DNA from: Shouchella miscanthi
Lineage (GTDB): Bacteria > Bacillota > Bacilli > Bacillales > Bacillaceae_D
Length of the DNA stretch: 64,000 nt
Direction: 5' to 3'
NCBI RefSeq assembly: GCF_007725405.1
Contig: NZ_CP042163.1
Location: 1,798,001 to 1,862,000, forward strand
Both the position numbers and the translations under genes were made by a program. The notes under the pieces were generated by a model, which worked only from the letters and a program-made list of their open reading frames with translations, ran no database searches and was not told where the DNA came from. Shown here piece after piece: positions 34,128 to 42,214 of the stretch; position 1 is the stretch's first letter, and every line of letters starts with the position of its first letter.

Positions 34128-35325
34128 TTACAGTATTATTGGTGGCGGAATTGTAGGTCTCTCTGTCGCCTATGCCCTACAACAAAAACAACCCGAAGCG
34201 CGCATTCAAATTATTGAAAAAGAAAGCGAAGTAGCTTGTCATCAAACAGGGAACAATAGTGGCGTTATTCACTCGGGTATTTATTACAAACCAGGTAGTT
34301 TTAAAGCGCGTTTTGCAAAAGCAGGCAGCGAATCGATGCGTAAGTTTTGTTTAGAGCATGATCTAGCGATTGATATTTGTGGAAAAGTTATTGTTGCAAC
34401 GGAAGAAAAAGAACTTGAACATCTTCATGCACTTTATCAAAGAGGGCTTGACAATGGTCTCCATGTTCAACTGTTAACAAAAGAAGAGTTAGTTGACATT
34501 GAACCTCATGTAAACGGCATAGCAGGAATTCGCGTACCGACTGCCGGCATCGTTAATTACAAACAAGTGTCAGAAACGTTAGCGACACTGTTTATACGAG
34601 CAGGGGGTACACTAACCCTTGCTGAAGAGGTTCGATCCATCAAGGAGCATCACGATCAAGTGATTGTTCAAACAGATCAGAAAACGTACTATACTCAATA
34701 CGTCATTAATTGTGCAGGGTTACATAGTGATCGAATTGCCAATTTAGCTGGCTACCATTTAGACATGAAAATCATTCCGTTTCGTGGAGAATATTATAAA
34801 TTGAAGCCAGAAAAACGGTATTTAGTGAACCATTTGATTTACCCAGTGCCTGATCCAAACTTTCCTTTTTTAGGCGTACATTTCACTCGTATGATAAATG
34901 GAGAAGTAGATGCAGGACCCAATGCTGTCCTATCATTTAAGCGAGAAGGTTATAAGAAAACCGATTTAAATGTAAAAGATTTAGCAGAGACATTAGGTTA
35001 TAGAGGGTTCTGGAAAATAGCGAGTAAATACATGCAAAAAGGGATGGAAGAAATGCGTCGTTCCTATAGTAAGAAATTATTTGTAGCAAGCCTCCAAAAA
35101 CTCATTCCGGCTGTGAAAGAAGACGACTTGATACCAGCTTCTAGTGGAGTACGTGCTCAAGGGTTAACGGTGAATGGAGAACTTGTGGATGATTTTCATA
35201 TTGTTACAGGGAAGAGGAGTTTACACGTCTGTAATGCGCCTTCTCCAGCAGCGACTGCTGCACTAGAAATTGGGAAAGAAGTGAGCAAACGAATGGAGCG
35301 ACTGGCACAAGTAAAAGTTCTTTAG
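34120..35325 (+). CDS. lhgO: L-2-hydroxyglutarate oxidase (LhgO-like)
   Basis: A 401-aa DAO-fold flavoprotein: IIGGGIVGLSVAYALQ at the N-terminus, TGNNSGVIHSGIYYKPGS typical of LhgO/L2HGDH, and SSGVRAQGLTVNGELVDDF near the C-terminus. It oxidises L-2-hydroxyglutarate to 2-oxoglutarate with a quinone or oxygen as acceptor. Together with a GlcD-type enzyme for the D-form, the operon could process both enantiomers. It is the last gene and is followed by a terminator. Confidence 0.87.
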   Translation: MFDYSIIGGGIVGLSVAYALQQKQPEARIQIIEKESEVACHQTGNNSGVIHSGIYYKPGSFKARFAKAGSESMRKFCLEHDLAIDICGKVIVATEEKELEHLHALYQRGLDNGLHVQLLTKEELVDIEPHVNGIAGIRVPTAGIVNYKQVSETLATLFIRAGGTLTLAEEVRSIKEHHDQVIVQTDQKTYYTQYVINCAGLHSDRIANLAGYHLDMKIIPFRGEYYKLKPEKRYLVNHLIYPVPDPNFPFLGVHFTRMINGEVDAGPNAVLSFKREGYKKTDLNVKDLAETLGYRGFWKIASKYMQKGMEEMRRSYSKKLFVASLQKLIPAVKEDDLIPASSGVRAQGLTVNGELVDDFHIVTGKRSLHVCNAPSPAATAALEIGKEVSKRMERLAQVKVL

Positions 35326-35360
35326 GGTGCACGAGTAGAAGAGTGGAGGAGATAATGACG

Positions 35361-35386
35361 AAAAAGCCTACTAAATAGGCTTTTTC
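35361..35386. terminator. bidirectional terminator
   Basis: AAAAAGCCTA / TAGGCTTTTT with a five-base loop, between the convergent lhgO and betainyl-CoA thioesterase genes. Confidence 0.88.
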
Positions 35387-35416
35387 GCTGTGCACATTTT
35401 TGAAGAAAATCAGTTG

Positions 35417-35890
35417 TTACTTTTTCCTGCGAATGCCTATGAGGGTATTGGCGCCTTTTGGCCATTGGTCGAATGAAGCGTGTGGCATGTCGGCTAGCTT
35501 TTCTTCAACAATAGGCGGAAAGGGTGCTGGACGCCGCGTCTCATTGTCCATGCCCATGATCATTTGTTCACTTGTTGCAAGAAGCTGATTAGAATCATCC
35601 TTTAATTCAACCCAGAGATGGGCACGCTTCACATCACGATCAAGAATGAGGATGGATGCTTTAAGAGGTGCCCCCTTATGAGCTTCTGCCAAGTATTTAA
35701 TGTGATTTTCCAATGTGAAAATGGTGTATTGATGTTGTTGACGTCCTTTATCACCTAGTTCAATGTGTTCCATAAATGCTTCTAACGCACTACTAAAAAC
35801 ACGTGCATATTCCGCATCATTCATATGGCCGTTATAATCTACCCACTCAGGCAACACGCTACCTGTCCACAGTGTCAATGTTTCGTTCAT
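35417..35890 (-). CDS. hot-dog thioesterase, probable betainyl-CoA thioesterase
   Basis: A 157-aa hot-dog fold protein of the 4HBT type, with WVDYNGHMNDAEYARVF as the active-site helix region. It is encoded directly after L-carnitine dehydrogenase (32-base overlap). In carnitine degraders this small enzyme hydrolyses betainyl-CoA to glycine betaine and CoA; in some bacteria it is fused to the dehydrogenase. The last residues are basic. ATG 35890 follows AAAGGG; the TTG two codons upstream is weaker. The specific substrate is inferred from context. Confidence 0.78.
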   Translation of the reverse strand: MNETLTLWTGSVLPEWVDYNGHMNDAEYARVFSSALEAFMEHIELGDKGRQQHQYTIFTLENHIKYLAEAHKGAPLKASILILDRDVKRAHLWVELKDDSNQLLATSEQMIMGMDNETRRPAPFPPIVEEKLADMPHASFDQWPKGANTLIGIRRKK

Positions 35891-36845
35891 AAGCAAGTAC
35901 CCTTTCTGACGGCCAAAAGCCTTCTTCTTCTAGTAAGTCCATTAGTTTAATTAAAAATCGATCTCGACGATGTTCCATATCTGCAATGGGAATTTCTCCA
36001 CACTGAGCCGATGTACCATCAATGACTTTTTTCTTTAAATCTTCTGTTAGCTCTGGCGCGATCAGACGAGTCCATGGCAACTTAAGCGCTGGGCCAAACT
36101 GTTCTAGCATATGTTTCATACCTTCATTTCCACCAGCAAGGTGCAATGTGAGGAACGGTCCCATTAATGCCCAACGTAAACCAGGACCATACACAATCGC
36201 TTTATCAACTTCTTCTGTCGTGGCAACACCGTCGTTCACAATATGCAGCGCCTCTCTCCATAAGGCTTCCATTAAACGATCACCGATATGTCCATCAATT
36301 TCTCCTGACATGACAAGCGGCTTCATGTTTAATTGATCATATATCTGTTGTGCTTTATTGATTGTTTCCGTTGCTGTTTGTTTTCCTCCGGCAATTTCTA
36401 CAAGCGGAATGAGGTAAACAGGATTAAAAGGGTGAGCCACAATAACCCTTTCAGGATGCTTAACGCATGCCTCCTGCAAAACAGACGGCATGTAACCAGA
36501 TGTAGAGGAAGCAATAATGGCATCCGGCTTCGCATAATGATCAATGGACGCAAGCACTTGTTTTTTTAACTTTTCACGTTCTGGTACGTTTTCTTGAATC
36601 AAATCTGCATGGGCCACGGCATCTTCTAGAGTTTGCACAAATGTTAGGTTGTCTTTAGCGGCGTTTTCATCTATACCATACTGGATTAATGTTGACCAAC
36701 TATCATCCAGCATTCGTCTTGTATTTGCTTCGGCTTCTGGAGCTGGGTCATAAGCGAGCACACGGTGTCCGTTCGCGATAAACCGAGCAATCCATCCATT
36801 ACCAATGACACCTGTACCAATAACAGCCATCGTTCGTTGTGACAT
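35859..36845 (-). CDS. L-carnitine dehydrogenase (3-hydroxyacyl-CoA dehydrogenase family)
   Basis: A 328-aa NAD-dependent dehydrogenase: AVIGTGVIGNGWIARF (Rossmann), SSTSGYMPS, AHPFNPVYLIPLVEI with the catalytic His of the HCDH family, then GDRLMEALWREALHI. The residues follow the L-carnitine dehydrogenase group rather than acyl-CoA enzymes. It oxidises L-carnitine to 3-dehydrocarnitine. ATG 36845 is ten bases after AAAGGAGG; TTG 36854 is too close to it. It lies between the BKACE and thioesterase genes, which perform the next two steps. Confidence 0.85.
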   Translation of the reverse strand: MSQRTMAVIGTGVIGNGWIARFIANGHRVLAYDPAPEAEANTRRMLDDSWSTLIQYGIDENAAKDNLTFVQTLEDAVAHADLIQENVPEREKLKKQVLASIDHYAKPDAIIASSTSGYMPSVLQEACVKHPERVIVAHPFNPVYLIPLVEIAGGKQTATETINKAQQIYDQLNMKPLVMSGEIDGHIGDRLMEALWREALHIVNDGVATTEEVDKAIVYGPGLRWALMGPFLTLHLAGGNEGMKHMLEQFGPALKLPWTRLIAPELTEDLKKKVIDGTSAQCGEIPIADMEHRRDRFLIKLMDLLEEEGFWPSERVLAYERNIDTVDR

Positions 36846-36861
36846 TTGAATCAAACCTCCT

Positions 36862-37746
36862 TTAGTTTACTCGTTTCGTTAATCCTAAATAGTTTCGAGC
36901 TTCATCTGGTGTTGCAGGTTCTAAGTTTTCTTTCTGAAGCGCATGAACGGCTTTATCGACGAGTTGTTCATTTGTACCAAGTACACCTTTTTCTAAATAA
37001 AGGTTATCTTCTAAACCGACTCGAACATTGCCACCTAATTTGGCTGCTTCTATTAAAATTGGAAGCTGTTTTCGACCGATTCCGAAAGCAGACCATGTAG
37101 CGCCTTCCACAATTCGACCGCGCATATACTCAATTGTTTCTCGATCTGCATCTGCCCCCCAAGGAATGCCAAGGCAAAATTGATACATTGGTGTTCCTTC
37201 AATGTAACCGTCTGCGATTAATTGATTGGCTAGACGAATATGACCTGTATCAAACACTTCTAACTCTGGCTTTACACCACTCGCTTTAATCAGTAAGGCA
37301 TGTTCACGTAGCCAAGATTCAGGGCCAAGATAGACTTGATCACCAAAGTTTAAACTACCACAGTCTAAGGTACATAATTCTGGAAGTAATTCGCCAACCG
37401 GTTCATGTCGTTCGAGAGGGGTTTGAATGTCTGTGCCTGGCCCTCCGCGAGTTGGATCCTCTAAATTAGGGACAAAATCACCGCCACCACCGGCAGTAAT
37501 ATTAATAATGACATCGGTATCAGCCTCTCTTATTCGTTGCACGGTTTCGCGGAAAAGAGCAACATCGTGGCTAAGCTTTCCTGTTTTAGGGTCACGAACA
37601 TGAATATGAGCAATGGCAGCACCTGCTTTTGCAGATTCAATCGCAGATGCCGCGATTTCTTTCGGTGTAATCGGAACATGAGTGCTTTTTTTCGTTGTAT
37701 CGCCAGCGCCTGTTAATGCTGCAGTAATAATACGTTTAGTTGTCAT
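36862..37746 (-). CDS. BKACE-family enzyme, probable 3-dehydrocarnitine cleavage enzyme
   Basis: A 294-aa zinc-dependent beta-keto acid cleavage enzyme (DUF849). The zinc site HIHVRD and TAGGGGDF, and the later GHIRLANQL, are visible. It would react 3-dehydrocarnitine with acetyl-CoA to give betainyl-CoA and acetoacetate. ATG 37746 is chosen because AAGGAGGCG precedes it; the longer frame extends into the regulator gene. The start overlaps the end of the GbsR-like gene by 11 bases, so the four genes form one operon. Confidence 0.83.
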   Translation of the reverse strand: MTTKRIITAALTGAGDTTKKSTHVPITPKEIAASAIESAKAGAAIAHIHVRDPKTGKLSHDVALFRETVQRIREADTDVIINITAGGGGDFVPNLEDPTRGGPGTDIQTPLERHEPVGELLPELCTLDCGSLNFGDQVYLGPESWLREHALLIKASGVKPELEVFDTGHIRLANQLIADGYIEGTPMYQFCLGIPWGADADRETIEYMRGRIVEGATWSAFGIGRKQLPILIEAAKLGGNVRVGLEDNLYLEKGVLGTNEQLVDKAVHALQKENLEPATPDEARNYLGLTKRVN

Positions 37747-38323
37747 CGTTTTTCGCCTCCTTGGAGTGTGGGTGAATCGGTACATATTGGAAAATTTCAC
37801 CAGTTTCAAAACAGTCAACAAGACGGTCAATCCAATTATAATAATTCGTCCAGTCATCTAGTTCTTTTTCCATCATTTGATGCTTTTTAAGGATATCGGC
37901 TGAAGCGTGCTGTTCTATGTCTTCTTCGATCGTACTTAATTTGTCCCGCAAGCGCCGTTCAAGCGCCATATTTCGTGTAATAACTTCTTTCCAACTAGTG
38001 GTGAAAAGAGAGATAAATGTTTGTACATAATCACTTTCCACATTGTAATACTCTTTACGGCTTCCTTTTACAAATTCCTTTTCAGCAATGTTTAATGAGA
38101 TCATTTGACGCATCACTTGACTCATTCTGGTTTTGCTCATCCCTGTTTTTGCAGCTAATTCATCAAGCGTCATTGCCTGCCGATTCATGTAAATAATGCC
38201 GAGTAATCGACCAACGGTAGATGAAACGCCAAAGGTTTCCATGTTATTGGCAACACGATCAGAAATTAAATCTTCACACGCTTGCAGTTCATTAAGAAGC
38301 TCTTGATCTTTAGACTCTGACAC
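37736..38323 (-). CDS. GbsR/OpcR-like transcriptional regulator (MarR-type winged helix)
   Basis: A 195-aa regulator with the GbsR-family winged helix (FGVSSTVGRLLGIIYMNRQA, then DELAAKTGMSKTRMSQVMRQ) and a helical C-terminal half. In B. subtilis GbsR senses choline and OpcR controls opuC-type genes. Here it heads the carnitine operon and is divergent from opuCA, with a 46-bp palindrome between, so it probably controls both and may respond to carnitine or betaine. The effector is inferred. Confidence 0.83.
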   Translation of the reverse strand: MSESKDQELLNELQACEDLISDRVANNMETFGVSSTVGRLLGIIYMNRQAMTLDELAAKTGMSKTRMSQVMRQMISLNIAEKEFVKGSRKEYYNVESDYVQTFISLFTTSWKEVITRNMALERRLRDKLSTIEEDIEQHASADILKKHQMMEKELDDWTNYYNWIDRLVDCFETGEIFQYVPIHPHSKEAKNDDN

Positions 38324-38436
38324 AGCCTAACCTCCCTCTATCAAATCAGATACAACTGTACCATAGACAAACAAAAAGTTAAAAAGACAAGCAATGGAGC
38401 ATTCGGGAGAAAAAACGAGTTATTGTAAGATAGACC

Positions 38437-38482
38437 ACAGCGTAAACTTTGTACAATTTAAATTGCACAAAGTTTACGCTGT
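38437..38482. repeat. 46-bp near-perfect palindrome in the gbsR-opuC gap
   Basis: Arms ACAGCGTAAACTTTGT and ACAAAGTTTACGCTGT surround a CAATTTAAATTG-like centre with one mismatched pair; TTTTTC follows on the plus strand. It may be the operator of the GbsR-like protein, or a terminator of an unseen plus-strand transcript. Confidence 0.75.
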
Positions 38483-38524
38483 TTTTCTCTATTATGGGAT
38501 TTTATTTTTCAATTGTACCTTGCC

Positions 38525-38530
38525 TATAAT
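38525..38530 (+). promoter_or_regulatory. -10 element of the opuC operon
   Basis: TATAAT, 45 bases before the opuCA start; the -35 at about 38502 (TTATTT-like) is poor, which suits osmotic or regulated control. Confidence 0.5.
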
Positions 38531-38574
38531 TTAGAAGCGCGCAAGTAGAGCGGAAATAGATGGAGGTATGGAAC

Positions 38575-39741
38575 GTGTTAGAATTCAAAAACGTTGTTAA
38601 GAAATATAGCGATAATGGGAAACCTGCTGTAAAAAACATGAATTTAAAAGTAGAAAAAGGCGAGTTTGTTGTATTTATTGGGCCGAGTGGGTGCGGTAAA
38701 ACCACGACAATGAAAATGATTAATCGGCTACAAGAGCCATCTGAAGGCAAGATCTTTTTAAATGGAAAGAATGTGCTAGATCAAGATCCGGTAAATCTGC
38801 GTCGTTCAATTGGATATGTCATTCAACAGATTGGTCTCATTCCTCATATGACAGTAGGCGAGAATATTTCCCTAGTTGGTTCTCTATTAAAATGGGATAA
38901 AAAACGTCAACAAGAGCGGGCAGAAGAGCTAATTAAAATCGTTGACTTGCCAGAAAGCTTTTTGCAGCGCTATCCCCATGAGCTTAGTGGAGGACAGCAG
39001 CAGCGAATTGGTGTTTTACGAGCGTTAGCTGTGGATCCTCCGCTCATTTTGATGGACGAGCCATTTGGCGCACTTGATCCTATTACAAGAGATGCACTAC
39101 AAGATGAATTTAAAAAGCTACAGAAAGAAATGGATAAAACGATCGTTTTTGTTACCCACGATATGGACGAAGCGATTAAGCTCGCTGACAAAATTGTGAT
39201 AATGAATCAAGGAGAAATTGTTCAAGTTGGAACACCGGACGACATTTTAAGAAATCCAGTGAATCAATTTGTTGAAGACTTTATTGGTAAAGATCGTTTA
39301 CTACAGAGTCGACCCGATGTAACTAGAGTAGAACAAATTATTAATGAACATCCAGTTACGGTAACAGAAGATACAACACTGAAGGATGCCATTCAAAAAA
39401 TGCGTGAGTCACGAGTTGATTCGGTATTAGTTGTTGACGGTTCCTACCGTTTAAAAGGCTATGTGGATATTGAGATGATTGACGCGAGCTTTAGAAAGAA
39501 AACATACGTATCAGAGGCAATGGAAAGTGACATCTATTCGGTGATGAAAGGTAGCTTACTGCGTGACACGATGCGGAGAATGCTACGCCGCGGGAGCAAA
39601 TATGTACCGGTAGTAGCAGAAGACCAGACTTTAGTTGGCATTGTTACACGCGCTACACTAGCAGATATGGTCTATGACACGATTTGGGGTGAAGGTTCGA
39701 ATTTAGACACATCACCAGATCACACTGAAACCGTACTTTAA
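38575..39741 (+). CDS. opuCA: OpuC ABC transporter ATP-binding protein with CBS pair
   Basis: A 388-aa ATPase of the OpuA/OpuC compatible-solute family: Walker A GPSGCGKTT, signature LSGGQQQRIGVLRAL, Walker B LILMDEPFGALDP, and two C-terminal CBS motifs (about 255-310 and 315-370). In related proteins the CBS pair binds c-di-AMP and shuts uptake down. It powers import of carnitine, betaine or choline. GTG 38575 follows TGGAGGTATG at the right distance. It is the first of four operon genes. Confidence 0.92.
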   Translation: MLEFKNVVKKYSDNGKPAVKNMNLKVEKGEFVVFIGPSGCGKTTTMKMINRLQEPSEGKIFLNGKNVLDQDPVNLRRSIGYVIQQIGLIPHMTVGENISLVGSLLKWDKKRQQERAEELIKIVDLPESFLQRYPHELSGGQQQRIGVLRALAVDPPLILMDEPFGALDPITRDALQDEFKKLQKEMDKTIVFVTHDMDEAIKLADKIVIMNQGEIVQVGTPDDILRNPVNQFVEDFIGKDRLLQSRPDVTRVEQIINEHPVTVTEDTTLKDAIQKMRESRVDSVLVVDGSYRLKGYVDIEMIDASFRKKTYVSEAMESDIYSVMKGSLLRDTMRRMLRRGSKYVPVVAEDQTLVGIVTRATLADMVYDTIWGEGSNLDTSPDHTETVL

Positions 39742-39758
39742 GGGAGGCAGAAAAGAAC

Positions 39759-40412
39759 ATGATTGACGCAATCACATCCACCCTGTCTTCTTACGGTTGG
39801 GAATTACTTGAGAAAACAGGTGAACATCTTTATATTTCATTTTTCGCGATTCTATTAGGCGTTATGGCTGCAGTGCCAGCTGGAGTTTTGTTAACGCGAG
39901 TTCCTAAGGTAGCAGATCGAATCATTTCGTTTGTCGGGATTTTACAGACGATTCCTAGTTTGGCTATTTTAGCTTTCCTCATGCCTTTTCTTGGCGTCGG
40001 AACAGCACCTGCTATTGTCGCTTTATTTATATACTCTGTTTTGCCAATCTTACGGAATACGTATACTGGCGTGAAAGAGGTTGATTCAAAGCTAGTAGAG
40101 GCTGGAAGAGGGATGGGAATGAACAACTTGGAGCTAATACGGAAAATTGAACTTCCAATTGCTCTACCTGTCATTATGTCTGGAATCCGTTTTGCAACAG
40201 TTTATTTAATTGGTTGGGCAACGTTAGCGGCCTTTATTGGTGGTGGCGGATTAGGTGATTTAATTTTTGACGGCTTAAACCTTTACAAACCTGAACTTAT
40301 TATTTTAGGAACGGTTCCTGCAACGATTTTAGCATTGCTTGCCAGCTGGGGACTGTCAGCTTTAGAAAAGAAATTAACACCAAAAGCATATCGAGAAAAA
40401 GAAACTGCTTGA
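39759..40412 (+). CDS. opuCB: OpuC permease subunit (first)
   Basis: A 217-aa ABC permease with five to six membrane segments and the BPD signature (GVLQTIPSLAILAFLMPFLG, EAGRGMGMNNLELIRKIELP). It pairs with the second permease to form the channel for compatible solutes. It overlaps nothing upstream (17-base gap) and is followed closely by the binding protein gene; the order CA-CB-CC-CD is as in B. subtilis opuC. Confidence 0.9.
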   Translation: MIDAITSTLSSYGWELLEKTGEHLYISFFAILLGVMAAVPAGVLLTRVPKVADRIISFVGILQTIPSLAILAFLMPFLGVGTAPAIVALFIYSVLPILRNTYTGVKEVDSKLVEAGRGMGMNNLELIRKIELPIALPVIMSGIRFATVYLIGWATLAAFIGGGGLGDLIFDGLNLYKPELIILGTVPATILALLASWGLSALEKKLTPKAYREKETA

Positions 40413-40426
40413 AAGGAGAACGCAAG

Positions 40427-41350
40427 ATGAAGAAGCATAGAATCTCTTTGTTCCTTGCCTCATTGCTTGTCTTTTCAGGTTGTTCCTTACCAGGATTAAG
40501 TGGACCTTCTGAAAATACGATACGCATTGGAACAATAAACACAGTGGAATCAGAAATATGGGGGCATGTTGTCTCACAGATGATTGAGCACTACACCGAT
40601 TTAGAAACAGAATTGATTACAAACTTAGGATCATCCATTGTGCAACACCAAGCAATGCTACAAGAGGAAGTGGATATTACGGCAACACGCTATACAGGGA
40701 CAGATATAGCTGGTGCGCTTAACATGCCAGATATTACAGATCCGGATGAAGCAATGGAAATTGTCCAAAGAGAATTCCAGGAACAATTTAACCAAACGTG
40801 GGGCGACTCCTATGGTTTTGAAAATAGCTATACTATTTCCATAACTGGTGATTTTGCAGAAGAGCATGGCATTGAGCATGTAGAAGATTTACGACCATTT
40901 GCAGCGGAAATGAATTTCGGTGTTGACAACTCATGGGTGAATCGTCAAGGAGATGGCTACCAAGCTTTTACCGAAACTCATTTTGAATTTGGGAATGTGT
41001 ATCCAATGTCAGTAGGGCTCGTTTATGATGCAGCTGCATCAGGGAACATGGATGCCGTCCTTGCGTATTCTTCTGATGGACGAATTGCGGCTTACGATTT
41101 GGTGGTATTAGAAGATGATTTTTTCCCACCGTATGATGCATCCCCTGTTATTCGTAATGAAGTCATAGAGGAACATCCTGAATTAATGGCGATCTTGGAC
41201 AAGTTAGCAAACATTGTGACAACGGAAGATATGCAGGAAATGAACTATTTAGCTGATGTTGAACTAATAGGCCCTGCAACGATTGCGAAGGATTTATTAG
41301 AGGAAAACAATTATTACGAAGACAAAGTGGTTGAAGAGGAGGGGGCGTAA
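40427..41350 (+). CDS. opuCC: OpuC glycine betaine/carnitine/choline-binding lipoprotein
   Basis: A 307-aa substrate-binding lipoprotein with lipobox VFSGC (Cys18) and the OpuAC domain: IRIGTINTVESEIWGHVVSQ, GSSIVQHQAML, YTGTD, and a Tyr/Trp-rich core expected to cage a quaternary ammonium group. ATG 40427 is chosen after GAAAGGAGAA; the frame from 40409 starts inside the permease end. Given the adjacent carnitine-degrading genes, carnitine is a likely ligand. Confidence 0.88.
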   Translation: MKKHRISLFLASLLVFSGCSLPGLSGPSENTIRIGTINTVESEIWGHVVSQMIEHYTDLETELITNLGSSIVQHQAMLQEEVDITATRYTGTDIAGALNMPDITDPDEAMEIVQREFQEQFNQTWGDSYGFENSYTISITGDFAEEHGIEHVEDLRPFAAEMNFGVDNSWVNRQGDGYQAFTETHFEFGNVYPMSVGLVYDAAASGNMDAVLAYSSDGRIAAYDLVVLEDDFFPPYDASPVIRNEVIEEHPELMAILDKLANIVTTEDMQEMNYLADVELIGPATIAKDLLEENNYYEDKVVEEEGA

Positions 41351-42003
41351 TGGCGTTTATTGATCAATTGGTTACGTATATTTCTCAAAATGGCTTTTAT
41401 ATTTGGGAGGAATTTTATCGTCACTTCTTAATGGCTGCTTATGGCGTTTTGTTTGCTGCGATAGTAGCAATACCAATCGGCATTCTGATTGCGAAGTATG
41501 GAAGGATTAGCGGCTGGGTGCTTTCGTTTGGTAGTATTATTCAAACGATACCAGTACTAGGCTTTATGGCTATTACAATGGTGGTCATGGGTCTTGGAAC
41601 AACGACAGTGATTACAACCGTATTCTTTTATTCGTTGTTACCTATTATCCAAAATACGTATGTCGGGATTAGAGGGGTAGACAAAAGTGTTATTGAAGCC
41701 GCTTATGCATCTGGAATGACCAAATTTCAATTACTAGGAAAAGTGGAATTTCCTCTTGCTATCAGTGTCATTATGGCTGGAATTCGAACCGCACTTGTAA
41801 TTGGCATTGGCATTGTAGCAGTCGGAACATTCGTAGGTGCAGGGGGGCTTGGAGCTATTATTGTTCGTGGAACAAATGCTACTGATGGAACAGCTATTAT
41901 TCTTGCAGGCGCCATCCCGACAGCTGTAATGGCGATATTGGCCGACATTGTTTTAGGTTCAATTGAGCGACGCTTAAATCCTGCAAATCGATCATCCACA
42001 TAA
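41350..42003 (+). CDS. opuCD: OpuC permease subunit (second)
   Basis: A 217-aa ABC permease with the same fold as the first subunit: FGSIIQTIPVLGFMAITMVV, EAAYASGMTKFQLLGKVEFP. The start codon shares one base with the stop of the binding protein gene. It is the last gene of the operon; a hairpin terminator follows within two bases of its stop. Confidence 0.9.
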   Translation: MAFIDQLVTYISQNGFYIWEEFYRHFLMAAYGVLFAAIVAIPIGILIAKYGRISGWVLSFGSIIQTIPVLGFMAITMVVMGLGTTTVITTVFFYSLLPIIQNTYVGIRGVDKSVIEAAYASGMTKFQLLGKVEFPLAISVIMAGIRTALVIGIGIVAVGTFVGAGGLGAIIVRGTNATDGTAIILAGAIPTAVMAILADIVLGSIERRLNPANRSST

Positions 42004-42045
42004 AAAAAAGAGAACGACCCAATTAGCGGGTGGTTCTCTTTTTCT
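42003..42045 (+). terminator. terminator of the opuC operon
   Basis: AAAGAGAACGACCC pairs with GGGTGGTTCTCTTT, followed by TTTTT; it begins at the stop codon of opuCD. Confidence 0.88.
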
Positions 42046-42088
42046 CGTTAGATAGAAATAGGAATTTGGAAGGATATTCAAAAATATA

Positions 42089-42117
42089 TTGATAATGAGA
42101 ATCATTTTCATTATAAT
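42089..42117 (+). promoter_or_regulatory. sigma-A promoter of the asb operon
   Basis: TTGATA (42089-42094), 17-base spacer, TATAAT (42112-42117). The Fur box covers its -35 and spacer. The leader to asbA is about 90 bases. Confidence 0.82.
42091..42109. promoter_or_regulatory. Fur box of the asb operon
   Basis: GATAATGAGAATCATTTTC matches the 19-bp Fur consensus GATAATGATAATCATTATC at 17 positions, and contains two overlapping 7-1-7 motifs. Iron-dependent repression is expected. Confidence 0.87.
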
Positions 42118-42128
42118 AGAGCTATATA

Positions 42129-42164
42129 GATCGCGCGAACAACCATGTGCGATCGCTATTTTTG
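42129..42164 (+). other. leader hairpin with short U tract in the asb 5' region
   Basis: GATCGCGC pairs with GTGCGATC (one G-T pair) and is followed by GCTATTTTT. It lies between promoter and asbA and resembles a weak terminator or leader structure. Confidence 0.4.
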
Positions 42165-42214
42165 AGATTAATTGAGAATGGATTTCAATTAATTATGAGA
42201 GGAAGGAAAGATTC

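Noticed and set aside
42168-42190. Second Fur box before asbA
   Set aside because: Palindromic (TTGAGAATGGATTTCAA) but only about 10 of 14 motif positions match; kept only as a remark.
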